Positions 9,601-16,988 of a stretch of DNA of 64,000 nt are shown one piece after another. The stretch is from CAJQQY01 sp045104975 (lineage in GTDB: Bacteria; Bacteroidota; Bacteroidia; Chitinophagales; Saprospiraceae). A program made the position numbers and the translations under genes. The notes under the pieces were generated by a model. That model had not been told where the DNA came from and made no database searches. It saw nothing but the letters and a program-made list of their open reading frames with translations. Location of the stretch: NCBI GenBank assembly GCA_045104975.1, contig JBGCCY010000011.1, positions 1 to 64,000 of the forward strand. The letters are read 5' to 3'. How positions within the stretch are numbered: position 1 is the first letter of the stretch; each line of letters opens with the position of its first letter.

Positions 9601-9700
9601 GAGTTATTATTATATCTGTAGGTGGACATTGTGCCAACATAGATGGAAGGCATCCTAAAAAGAGGAAGCAAAAAACTATAAATGATTTCATTTTCTTCAT
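6677..9700 (-). CDS. Large secreted repeat protein with dockerin-like motifs and T9SS type A signal
   Basis: A 1007-residue surface or secreted protein. After a signal peptide (about 24 residues) come five cysteine-rich repeats of about 95-100 residues (to roughly residue 515). The best conserved units share NMPSDSF, NYGTF(A/S)YAD, FGP..GDG and EF(I)VxDSENSDC. A second region (about 520-680) includes GGGGINIGANDAPINS. Two calcium-binding dockerin-like stretches follow (GDTNSDFIANNFDLLNIG and HADANGDGIINAQDKFAI), then a cohesin-like beta region. The end (NLSIFPNPASDLIFI ... GIYFLEIQ ... RKIEI) is a type A sorting domain, so it should be exported by the type IX system. Repeats 3 and 4 are also similar at DNA level, suggesting recent duplication. 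Function unknown; adhesin or matrix protein is a guess. Confidence 0.85.
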   Translation of the reverse strand: MKKMKSFIVFCFLFLGCLPSMLAQCPPTDIIITPTNCNDGFVDLEIDFNFSLMPSDSFFVFINDVEYGPFAYTDLGITITDQFPYPPQSNNSSTLFEIVIQDQVNPLCSQNEFIETNCWPEFIFGLITESADCINNSGLFNIDVEFETLSDYTSDSFFVFINNISSPFPWTQTYGPFPYSLTTSSTATIGPIWGDGSSIYNISIFDQNPNAVTSNLSTLSVPACCQLSNIFVEALPCESDGTFMAEIQFAYENMPSNTFQLTGNGMNYGTFSYADNTPNGNGVVMMTFGPLVGDGSTIYEFIVTDSENSDCSIDFEFWESIDCNDDCEITDLIVEAHPCNPEGTFYVDIDFNHENMPSDSFHLVGNGTNYGTFAYADLWLTFGPILGDGNTVFEFIVIDSENSDCTAFTGLDPINCNPDCEIWDIEISNTDCNSDGTYNFTLNFNYANVNNDFFDVFANGDFFGFYEFADLPLTIENFPLSGNDNDVIKICQNDLPTCCETYEFESPNCDQTCLTFNDLAIAYYGTPIYAPDDIVFTVSGVPVKIQEYENSFDGVAVLGNPSPFFDGNYLSPFMANLEFNFLQLNAAVIHLEFDFYNGGGGINIGANDAPINSANSLFDLDGVEIAPGVTLTIIPDPTDPIAGRAILDGFIGLFTIGANDALDFDNICLDYDQFGDCWAGDTNSDFIANNFDLLNIGLAYGATGTPRDDASIAWIAQPSDDWTQVFEDGTNYKHADANGDGIINAQDKFAIDENFGLTHGNVDPYVAPVPSSDDPALYIVMPNPNDIGVGSFEAEIHLGENVNAIDAIYGLAFTVEFNNQIFDASSMEIAFESGWFNNNGTDDLISVQKEEDGQLAAAVSRINQNNIGGGGKIGTITGIIDDLSGYAAIELGIIDVKGITNSETLVPFNTPENYVEVGTGIIENKLNRNLSIFPNPASDLIFIKNENKTPIENIRLINILGQEILQKSVNEIGLVELNVTKIIEGIYFLEIQMDGFKVSRKIEISHP

Positions 9701-9998
9701 CGTACAAAAGTTTAATTTGTTGTAAATATGATTCCTGATGATACAAATGTGCTCACTACATCTTTATTTTAAAAGTACTTTTATGATATATTTTTGGATT
9801 TTTTTTAATTAAAAAAAAGTAAATGTAAATGTAAAGTATTGATAATCAGTTTTTTATAATTTATATTTGTTTATTTTTTTTGAGAAAAAAAAGATTTTTT
9901 TTATGAGTTTGAGGCATCATTTTTTTGCATAAAAAGGTCTTTTAATTGAAATGATATCAAAAAATGAAAAAAGTATTACTTAAAATTATAGTGCATTT
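9701..9998. other. Intergenic region between divergent genes
   Basis: About 300 bases, strongly A/T-rich with long T and A runs. It must hold the promoters for the leftward repeat protein and the rightward gene at 9999. I find no clear TAnnTTTG box with a well-spaced upstream element and no coding potential. Confidence 0.5.
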
Positions 9999-11456
9999 AT
10001 GTTTTCCAATAAATTAATTCAAGCTTTTCAAGGACTTTCACGAAAACAAATGACTCGGTTTTACGAGTTCGTTCAGTCGCCATATTTTAATAAACATGGG
10101 GAGGTGAAAACATTGGTTGGACATTTTAATAATTTATATCCAAGGTTTTTGGAAAAAACTTGTGAGCGAAAAATACTTTTTAAAAACGTATTTCCAGATC
10201 GAAAACATGACCAAAAACACCTCGCACTTTTGTTCACTTACACTTGGCGATTGCTCAATCAATTTTTGACGCAAGAGCAATTTCGTAAAAGTGAAATTCA
10301 GCAAAATATTTTTTTACTCCAATCGCTTCGCAAAAATGGATCCCATCGAAATTATGAAAAATTACTATCGGAAGTTGAAACGGAATTAGTTAAAAGTGAA
10401 ATCCAAAATAGTGATTTTAGTTTCCAACAATTTTTAGTCAAATCAGAAGCGGAGCGTTTTCATACACAATTAGAAAAACACGAAACGGATTGGTCTATTC
10501 AACAAAAACAAAATCACCTCGACCATTTTTATTTTTCCGAAAAATTAAAAGACGCTTGCGAAATGATGATGCGTTCCAAAATTTTGCAAGTGGAATATTC
10601 CTATCAAATGTTGGATGATATTATTGCAGAAATTGAAAAAAGCGTTGAAAAATACGAGCACATTCCTTCGATCATTATTTATTATCAGGTTTTTCAAATG
10701 ATGACTAAAGGGACGTCTGAATTTTATCAAGATCTCATTCCGATTTTAAAAAAATACGAATCGTTTTTTCCCAAAGAAGAGTTGGAAAGTATTTATAATC
10801 ACCTCCAGCATTTTTGTATGACAAAAATAAATACCGGTGATGATAACTATTTGAATGAACTTTTTCAGTTGTATAAAATGCAATTAGAAGCAGATTTATT
10901 AATCGAAAATAATTACTTATCCGAATGGCATTATAAAAATATAGTGACTGTGGCACTCCGTTTAGATGAATTGGATTGGGTGAAAAAATTCATTGAAGTT
11001 TATCGAAATCGACTTGATCCTGAGGTAGTGGAAAATGCTTATACTTTTAATTTAGCAGCATACTATTATCAAACGGAACAATTAGAAAGAGTACTAGATT
11101 TATTAGTTCAAGTTGAATACACCGATATTCGATATCGAGTCCACGCTAAATCTTTGTTGCTTAGAACTTATTATGATTTGAATGAGTATGAAGCTTTTGT
11201 TTCGCTTACCGAGTCGTTTCGACAATATTTGCAACGCAATAATCAGATCTCAACTTCTCGTCGAGATGGATTCTCCAATCTTGTAAAATTTGCAAAAAAA
11301 GCATTTCAAATTAAAAACTCAATTTCCATTTCTAAACGTGAAAAACTACAACATGAATTAGATAAGTTGCTGAAAGACATTGCTTTAGCAAATACTATCT
11401 TTAATCAGAGTTGGTTAAATATGAAGGTAAATGAGTTGCAAAAAGAAATAAATTGA
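9999..11456 (+). CDS. Uncharacterised alpha-helical protein
   Basis: A 485-residue protein I do not recognise. It has no signal peptide or membrane segment and is almost entirely predicted helix, rich in Lys, Glu, Gln and aromatic residues, beginning LIQAFQGLSRKQMTRFYEFV. Regularly placed Tyr/Leu helices such as AYYYQTEQLERVLDLLVQ and HAKSLLLRTYYDLNEYEAF look like TPR or other helical-hairpin repeats in the C-terminal half. It is likely a cytoplasmic scaffold or regulatory protein. It stands alone: a long gap upstream and a perfect terminator downstream. Confidence 0.75.
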   Translation: MFSNKLIQAFQGLSRKQMTRFYEFVQSPYFNKHGEVKTLVGHFNNLYPRFLEKTCERKILFKNVFPDRKHDQKHLALLFTYTWRLLNQFLTQEQFRKSEIQQNIFLLQSLRKNGSHRNYEKLLSEVETELVKSEIQNSDFSFQQFLVKSEAERFHTQLEKHETDWSIQQKQNHLDHFYFSEKLKDACEMMMRSKILQVEYSYQMLDDIIAEIEKSVEKYEHIPSIIIYYQVFQMMTKGTSEFYQDLIPILKKYESFFPKEELESIYNHLQHFCMTKINTGDDNYLNELFQLYKMQLEADLLIENNYLSEWHYKNIVTVALRLDELDWVKKFIEVYRNRLDPEVVENAYTFNLAAYYYQTEQLERVLDLLVQVEYTDIRYRVHAKSLLLRTYYDLNEYEAFVSLTESFRQYLQRNNQISTSRRDGFSNLVKFAKKAFQIKNSISISKREKLQHELDKLLKDIALANTIFNQSWLNMKVNELQKEIN

Positions 11457-11536
11457 TTTTTTTTAAAATAAAATAAAAAAACATAATATATCGAAATTGA
11501 CTACCGTTTTAGAAGTGGTCTTGCATAACAAATTCA

Positions 11537-11580
11537 AAAGAGCTTTAATTCGATCAATCGGGTTAAAGCTCTTTCTTTTT
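11537..11580 (+). terminator. Intrinsic terminator
   Basis: Perfect 12-bp stem AAAGAGCTTTAA / TTAAAGCTCTTT with a 14-base loop and a T-rich tail. It ends the transcript of the helical protein at 9999. Confidence 0.85.
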
Positions 11581-11662
11581 TTGCCAACAGATAAGCGTGC
11601 TATTGTTTAAACTATGACACGCATAGCAGCGTAAGTTCTCATAAAAGTTACCATTTTTTCCT

Positions 11663-11670
11663 TACTTTTG
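11663..11670 (+). promoter_or_regulatory. Candidate -7 promoter box (TACTTTTG)
   Basis: TACTTTTG fits the Bacteroidota -7 consensus TAnnTTTG and lies 35 bases before the acyltransferase start. No clear TTTG element is seen at the expected distance upstream, so the call rests on one box. Confidence 0.4.
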
Positions 11671-11705
11671 TCAAATTCAAATTCGAAAAACAAACATATT
11701 CAGCT

Positions 11706-13001
11706 TTGATTTATAGTTTTGTCAGACCAATTGCGGCGTACGCTTTGAAAATTTTCTTTCGTAAAATCTACTTTACCAATCGGGATCGAATTCCGCAAGG
11801 TAAGCCGTTAATCCTTGCCATAAATCATCCTACCGCTTTTATTGAACCTTGTATATTAGCCTGTTTTTTACCGATCAAACTGTACTTTTTGGTACGTGGT
11901 GATTTGTTTAAAAAACCACTTTTTAGAAAAATATTGAATGTGTTACACATGGTTCCGATTTTTCGAAGGCAAGAAGGATTAGATCAATTAAAAAAGAATG
12001 ATGAAACTTTTGATTTCTGCTATGAGGCTTTGAAGGATCACAAAACGGTAGTTATTTTGCCAGAAGGCAGAACGATTCAAGAAAAAAGATTGCGGCCGAT
12101 TCGAAAAGGTTTAGGTCGAATTGCTTTTGGAACTTATGAAAAATATGGAGATATTGATTTGCACATTGTTCCAATCGGAGTAAATTTTACGGAAGCTGAT
12201 AAATTTCGATCAGTTGCCATGTTTGATGTGGGAGAACCGATTCGATTAAAAGATTATTATGATCAATATCATGAAAATCCTCAAAGGACGATTCGAAATT
12301 TGACCACAGTAGTAAAAGAAGGTTTGGAAAATCATATTGTCAATATTCCAAATCCTGCAGATGATGCTCTAGCGGAAGATCTTTTTTCACTTTTCAGAAA
12401 TGATCATCTAGAGAAAACTTTTCCAATTATTTCTGAGGATCGACAACCGCTCGAAGGGGAAATGAATATTGCAGATCATGTAAGTCAAATGTCAGAAGAA
12501 GAAAAATCCGAGTGGTCTGAAAAAATAAAACAATACTTTTCCAAATTGAGATTTAATGGAGTTGAGGATCAAGCTTTGCAAAATCCTGAAATCTATAATT
12601 GGAAAAATACTTTATTTTTAGTGTTGGGGTTTGTGCCTTACTTCTTAGGCTATTGGTTCAATTATCCCATCTTTGGCTATGCGAAGCATGTCTCTAAAAC
12701 TAAAGTGAAGCAACTCGAATTTAAAGCACCGGTGGCATTAGCAATTGGATTAGGATTGAGTATTTTGTTAGTTTTATTTTTGGTTTCGGTCGGAATATAT
12801 TTGTGGGGATGGTGGTCGATTTTGGCGTTAATCCTTTTGTTTTACATGGGGCGATTTTCGCTGGTGTATTTAGAGTTTTGGGAAAAGTATAATGCAGCTA
12901 AAGCGGTGAGGAATTTAGATAAAAATACCTTTGAGAAATTGAAAAATGAGCGTAAATCATTAACTGAAATGACTAAGGAAATTGCGAGTACTTTAGTTTA
13001 A
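11706..13001 (+). CDS. PlsC-like 1-acylglycerol-3-phosphate acyltransferase family protein
   Basis: Membrane-associated acyltransferase of 431 residues, presumably in phospholipid synthesis or remodelling. Motif I is NHPTAFIEP (N40, H41 with E47 where relatives have Asp), and the phosphate-binding motif is LPEGR (P119-R122). The basic stretch EKRLRPIRKGLGRIAFG follows. Two strongly hydrophobic C-terminal segments (about 307-325 and 343-385) anchor it in the membrane; this C-terminal extension is longer than in the minimal enzyme. The only start that keeps the N-terminal helix before motif I is TTG at 11706, so the start is less certain. The lone gene ends in a palindromic repeat shared with the convergent glycosyltransferase. 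Confidence 0.82.
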   Translation: MIYSFVRPIAAYALKIFFRKIYFTNRDRIPQGKPLILAINHPTAFIEPCILACFLPIKLYFLVRGDLFKKPLFRKILNVLHMVPIFRRQEGLDQLKKNDETFDFCYEALKDHKTVVILPEGRTIQEKRLRPIRKGLGRIAFGTYEKYGDIDLHIVPIGVNFTEADKFRSVAMFDVGEPIRLKDYYDQYHENPQRTIRNLTTVVKEGLENHIVNIPNPADDALAEDLFSLFRNDHLEKTFPIISEDRQPLEGEMNIADHVSQMSEEEKSEWSEKIKQYFSKLRFNGVEDQALQNPEIYNWKNTLFLVLGFVPYFLGYWFNYPIFGYAKHVSKTKVKQLEFKAPVALAIGLGLSILLVLFLVSVGIYLWGWWSILALILLFYMGRFSLVYLEFWEKYNAAKAVRNLDKNTFEKLKNERKSLTEMTKEIASTLV

Positions 13002-13020
13002 TTTTTACTACTTAGGCAGA

Positions 13021-13064
13021 TAGAAAACATAGGTTTTTGTTTATAATAAAATCTATGTTTTCTA
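13021..13064. repeat. Inverted repeat between convergent genes
   Basis: TAGAAAACATAG (13021-13032) pairs perfectly with CTATGTTTTCTA (13053-13064); allowing one G-U pair the stem extends inward to 17 bp. Flanks (ACTTAGGCAGA before, AGTGCTTATGTGG after) resemble a dispersed repeat seen in related genomes. It separates the convergent acyltransferase (stop 13001) and glycosyltransferase (stop 13089) and probably terminates both. Confidence 0.6.
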
Positions 13065-13088
13065 AGTGCTTATGTGGTAAAATAAGAA

Positions 13089-14363
13089 TCAAAACAACTG
13101 CGACAAATCCTTTTTCCGAAATTCCAACAACAATTCCTTCGCACTTGCACCACTCATATCCTTAAAATAATATTTTTGTAACAATGCTCTTGCAGCCTCT
13201 TCTACAGATACATTTGGGTGATAATTATCCCTGGCAAAATGTACATACTTCATCAAAAAAAAAGCATTAAACCATCGAAAGAATCTTCCCCCAAAAGTAA
13301 TTGGAATCGTCGTATTTGCTTGAATTTCAGCCAGTTTCGCATCGAAATTATTATCATTTAAAAAAACACGAATAGACTCAGGTAATTGTTTTTTCATCAT
13401 TTCTATTTGCTCATTTTCGAATAAGAGTAAGTTGGGAGCAACCGATAGAAATGGTTCTAAATCTTCAAATATTTTAAAATTATAAGTCGAATATACTGAC
13501 TCTGCATTCAATATTTTTTCTGCTAAAATTTCATTCACCGCCTTTCCTGTTCCAAAAGGAACTCGATCAGAACGACGAGGGGAGGGAATTGTTTTCGTTT
13601 TTTTCAATTCCGTATGAGCATTAAGAATGGTAAACTTATGGAGGAAATAAAAATCCTCACCTGCCTTTCTTTTATTCATTCCACTTTGCTGCTGATAAGC
13701 ATTGCACCGTACTGCCATGCTCGATCCAATTGTCTGGAATGCTAATGGAAAACCTGCAAATTTTTGTGCATGAATATAGTATCTCAAGTGCAATTCATAC
13801 TTTGTAATCGCATCGTATATTTCAGGTTTGTATTCCTCTCCTTCGAGTGGATGTTCGAAGTGAATTCCGCAAGTTTGGGTTTTTGGATTTTGGATAAAAT
13901 GTTCCTCGATGGCTTGGAGATAATTTTTTTCACATAAACTATCTGCATCAAAACAAATAATTACTCCTTCCGATTTTTCGACAGATTCAAGTCGTCGAAC
14001 TGCTTCATCCATTCCAATTTTTCGAGCAGTTCCAACACCTGCAATTTTCTTAGGAAGAGTTGATTTATATATTATGTGAAATTGTAAATGTTGTGTTATA
14101 TTTTCTTTTGCCCAAGTTGTGGAAGCTTCGAAAGTTGCTAAATTTTGCGCTTTGACTTCATTAGAAGTTTGTTCGCCATCATTTACGACAACAATTACTT
14201 CTGTTAAACAATTAGGCGCATCACAGTTTTTTAAACTCTCCAAACTTCGAATTAATTCTGTTTCATCGTAGCAAGGAATGACTACGACCATACCTAAATT
14301 TTCAGGAACAGGTGCATCAATTAATTTGGGAAAAAGGGCATTTTTTTCAAGGTAGGTAGCCAT
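13089..14363 (-). CDS. Glycosyltransferase family 2 protein
   Basis: Cytoplasmic or membrane-associated sugar transferase of 424 residues. The GT-A fold opens with GMVVVIPCYDE (about 24-34) and EVIVVVNDGEQ; the metal and nucleotide-sugar binding DxD is D139-A-D141 in IICFDADS. There are no obvious transmembrane segments. The second half (GFPLAFQTIGSSMAVR, KAGEDFYFLHKF) contains the acceptor-side ED motif of GT2 enzymes. Its ATG abuts the TAA of the upstream gene (TAAATG), so it is translationally coupled in an operon with the YD-repeat protein and the TspO-like protein. Donor and acceptor unknown. Confidence 0.85.
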   Translation of the reverse strand: MATYLEKNALFPKLIDAPVPENLGMVVVIPCYDETELIRSLESLKNCDAPNCLTEVIVVVNDGEQTSNEVKAQNLATFEASTTWAKENITQHLQFHIIYKSTLPKKIAGVGTARKIGMDEAVRRLESVEKSEGVIICFDADSLCEKNYLQAIEEHFIQNPKTQTCGIHFEHPLEGEEYKPEIYDAITKYELHLRYYIHAQKFAGFPLAFQTIGSSMAVRCNAYQQQSGMNKRKAGEDFYFLHKFTILNAHTELKKTKTIPSPRRSDRVPFGTGKAVNEILAEKILNAESVYSTYNFKIFEDLEPFLSVAPNLLLFENEQIEMMKKQLPESIRVFLNDNNFDAKLAEIQANTTIPITFGGRFFRWFNAFFLMKYVHFARDNYHPNVSVEEAARALLQKYYFKDMSGASAKELLLEFRKKDLSQLF

Positions 14364-15287
14364 TTATTCTTCTTCAGTTTTTGCTGCTGAGCTTTCAAAA
14401 TATTCAAGGTCATAAGCTTTGGCTGTCCATTGTTGAAATTCGCCATTACCTACAATATTCAAATACTTTTCTTCAATCACATCATTCGCGTCATTGTAAT
14501 TATAAACCGTCAAACTATTAAAATTTCCATTGATTAAAATTTCCTCTTCTGTAATTTCATTTGTCTCATTTCGCTTGACGAGCACCTGTCTTTTAATATT
14601 TTCTTTGGGATTAAAAATCTCCGTTCCAATCACTTTCCCATTTTCATCTTCCAATACTTTTTGGTCAACGATCAAATCTTCATCGTCGGAATAATAGATT
14701 TGTCCACCAATTAATTCACCTGCTTCATTATATTCAAAAGTTGAAGTAGTAGCATCTTTATCCGCAAATTTTTCCTCTTTTTTAACTACCTTATTATTAA
14801 TATCATATTCGTAAGTAGTTGATACCCATGGACTTGTAAAGTCATTGGTGTCATATTCCACTTTTTTGATTAGGTTGCCAACTGAACTATATTCATAATC
14901 AATTTTGCTTTCTATTTCACCATCATCATCGAGCACAGCTTCCATTTTTAATTTTCCTTCGGTGGTATATTCAAATTTTGTAGGAATAAAATCGCCTTCT
15001 TGAAAATGTTCTCTTTGTTCAATCTTTCTTCCAAATTCATCGTAAATAAATTCCCAAGTTTGCTGAATTTGGTTTACATAATCAGTTTGTTGGATTTGTT
15101 GTAACAACTCATTTACAAAAGTATTTTCTACCAAAACATCAATCTCCCCTTCATTGTAAATTTCCTCTCGAATTACATTTTCTTTTTCATCTAGATAAGT
15201 AATATTGGTCAAATTCTTTTCTACTATTGCTCCTTCTGAATCACAAACACAATCGTATATTTTTCGTTTTTTTAATGCTTTTTTCAT
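14364..15287 (-). CDS. YD-repeat-like protein, cytoplasmic
   Basis: A 307-residue acidic protein built of tandem Tyr-rich strand repeats: TWEFIYDEFGRKIEQ, TKFEYTTEGKLKME, IDYEYSSVGNLIKKVEYD, TTYEYDINNKVVKKEE and STFEYNEAGELIGG. These follow the (F/Y)xYDxxGxLxxx pattern of YD/RHS repeats or of Bacteroidota toxin-antitoxin-repeat-like proteins. It is much smaller than RHS proteins and lacks signal peptide and toxin domain. It begins 26 bases after the TspO-like gene and its stop touches the start of the glycosyltransferase, so the three genes form an operon. Function unknown. Confidence 0.7.
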   Translation of the reverse strand: MKKALKKRKIYDCVCDSEGAIVEKNLTNITYLDEKENVIREEIYNEGEIDVLVENTFVNELLQQIQQTDYVNQIQQTWEFIYDEFGRKIEQREHFQEGDFIPTKFEYTTEGKLKMEAVLDDDGEIESKIDYEYSSVGNLIKKVEYDTNDFTSPWVSTTYEYDINNKVVKKEEKFADKDATTSTFEYNEAGELIGGQIYYSDDEDLIVDQKVLEDENGKVIGTEIFNPKENIKRQVLVKRNETNEITEEEILINGNFNSLTVYNYNDANDVIEEKYLNIVGNGEFQQWTAKAYDLEYFESSAAKTEEE

Positions 15288-15313
15288 TTTTTTAATTTCC
15301 TTTTTTAATAAAA

Positions 15314-16081
15314 TTATTTGCCTCGAACTGTCCGAATCACACTAGGCACCAAAGATAAAAGAATCAAAACAATTCCAATACTCGCTGCGATTACAATATT
15401 TTGTTCTACGCCTTTTTGTTTTATAATAATTCCTGCAAATGCCCAAATCAAAACTAAACTGTAGGCAACATCGCCTCTTGAATTCAACATTTTTTGACCA
15501 ATCAAAGTCGCAATAAAGATCATTCCTACCGTCCAAAAAACTTCCGAAATCCCAAATCCATCCCAACCAATACTCACCAACAAAGCGGTAACATTAGCAA
15601 TCGTTGCCACAGTTATCCATCCTAAATAAATACTAAAAGGAGTGTGCACCAACCATTTTACCCCAGAAGAAACTGGCCCTCTACCAATGGCCAATCGTTG
15701 ATAAATCGTAATCAGTAAAATCAAGAAAGTAACCATCACCGCTACCGATACTTCTACATGATTATAATGCCAAGCGAAGATCCAACCGATATTGGCAGCA
15801 CAAGTCAATAGGAAAAATGGGCCAATCTTGGAAAACCAAGGCGTTGCATCTTGAGCTGACTTAAATAAATCTTTGGCTTGATAAACCAAAAATCCCAACA
15901 AAAATAAATAGATCACTCCCCAAATCGAAAAGGTAATTCCAGCAGGAACAAATAGATTGGGAAATGAGTCAGAGATTTCGCCTGGATTTCTACCATTGAT
16001 CGGTAAAGCATTGGATAAATAATTGACGTAAACCATCGCACCAAAAGCGAGGATGTTGAGGATTTGGAGGAGTTTTTTCAT
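15314..16081 (-). CDS. TspO/MBR-like integral membrane protein
   Basis: A 255-residue polytopic membrane protein with about seven hydrophobic segments. The stretch FVPAGITFSIWGVIYLFL matches the region of tryptophan-rich sensory proteins where FxPxxxFxxxW is conserved, and WIFAWHYNHVEVSV and STYLGW-like IYLGWITVATIAN resemble their later helices. It is longer than TspO (about 160 residues), as in the plant-type and Bacteroidota relatives. Ligand unknown. It is the first gene of the operon that continues with the YD-repeat protein and glycosyltransferase. Confidence 0.72.
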   Translation of the reverse strand: MKKLLQILNILAFGAMVYVNYLSNALPINGRNPGEISDSFPNLFVPAGITFSIWGVIYLFLLGFLVYQAKDLFKSAQDATPWFSKIGPFFLLTCAANIGWIFAWHYNHVEVSVAVMVTFLILLITIYQRLAIGRGPVSSGVKWLVHTPFSIYLGWITVATIANVTALLVSIGWDGFGISEVFWTVGMIFIATLIGQKMLNSRGDVAYSLVLIWAFAGIIIKQKGVEQNIVIAASIGIVLILLSLVPSVIRTVRGK

Positions 16082-16108
16082 GTTGTAAATTGATTTATGT
16101 TTGTGTTA

Positions 16109-16832
16109 TTATTGTTTGACAATTTTATGAATACTATCGCCAAAGCTACTAGAAATTTTTAGAAAATAGAATCCTTTTTTCAATTTTGAAACATCAATAG
16201 AATTGGAGGAAACATTCTTTTTTTCCAAAACTAATTTTCCCACAGTATCAAAGATGGAAATGGAAAATGGAGTGTTTTGATTTTTTGAAAAAAGAATATT
16301 GAGATATTCGGAAGTTGGATTTGGGTAGATTTGGATGAAAGGTTCTTTGTTTGTAAGAGTATTGTTATTTGAGGTGATGAGACATAATGGATCGATATCT
16401 CCTTCAATGATATTTCCTCTTTTATGACCAATTAGTTGAGATTCATCGTCACTAAAAACACCTCCTGTATAACTATAAACCAATCCAAAGTCAGAAACGT
16501 AAATTTGATTTCTCCCGTTATCAGATGGGACACCATAGTCGGAACAAAATTCAAAACTATACCAGTCCCAAGTATTTAATTTAAATTGTAATTTATCGTT
16601 TTTATCTTTTTTTATTGATTCTAATTGCATCCTTTACATATTTCTCCCCAAAATAATGCTTCCGATAATCCGCAAAAACTTCTGTTGAGTCATTATAATA
16701 CATTTCCAAAAATCCATGATCTCTCTCAAAATAAGTGCGCTGACCAAGTGGCGAAAGATCCCAATCTTGAATAATTTGCGCAGAGGAAAAAGTAGAAAGG
16801 AAGAGAAGTGAAAAGAGGAATTGGTTTTTCAT
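16109..16832 (-). pseudogene. Secreted protein with T9SS type A signal, split by a frameshift
   Basis: Two overlapping reading frames make one gene. The 5' part (16602-16832) has a signal peptide (MKNQFLFSLLFLSTFSSAQ) and ends at ...KDAIRINKKR. The 3' part (16109-16630) continues in another frame from DKNDKLQFKLNTWDWYSFEF and ends with a type A sorting domain (IQIYPNPTSEYLNILF ... GFYFLKISS ... KIVKQ). Removing one base from a run of seven T (16607-16613, A on the coding strand) joins them into about 240 residues without other change. It may be a real inactivation, phase variation or slippage at the homopolymer, or a sequencing error. No function recognised for the N-terminal part. Confidence 0.75.
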
Positions 16833-16926
16833 AATTATAGATTTTTATATTTTTTTAAAAACACTAAATCGTTATATGAATTTGAAATAATATTTGAAGT
16901 ATGAAAAATTAAGAAAGGATGGCGGC

Positions 16927-16963
16927 AAAAAAAAAACGAGACATAACTTAAAGTCATGCCTCG
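16927..16963 (-). terminator. Terminator after S41 peptidase gene
   Basis: Arms 16937-16949 and 16951-16963 pair over 13 positions with two G-U pairs, and on the minus strand a run of T follows (complement of 16927-16936). It lies about 25 bases after the stop of the peptidase gene. Confidence 0.7.
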
Positions 16964-16988
16964 GAAAATTTCTTTTTTTTAGAACAAA

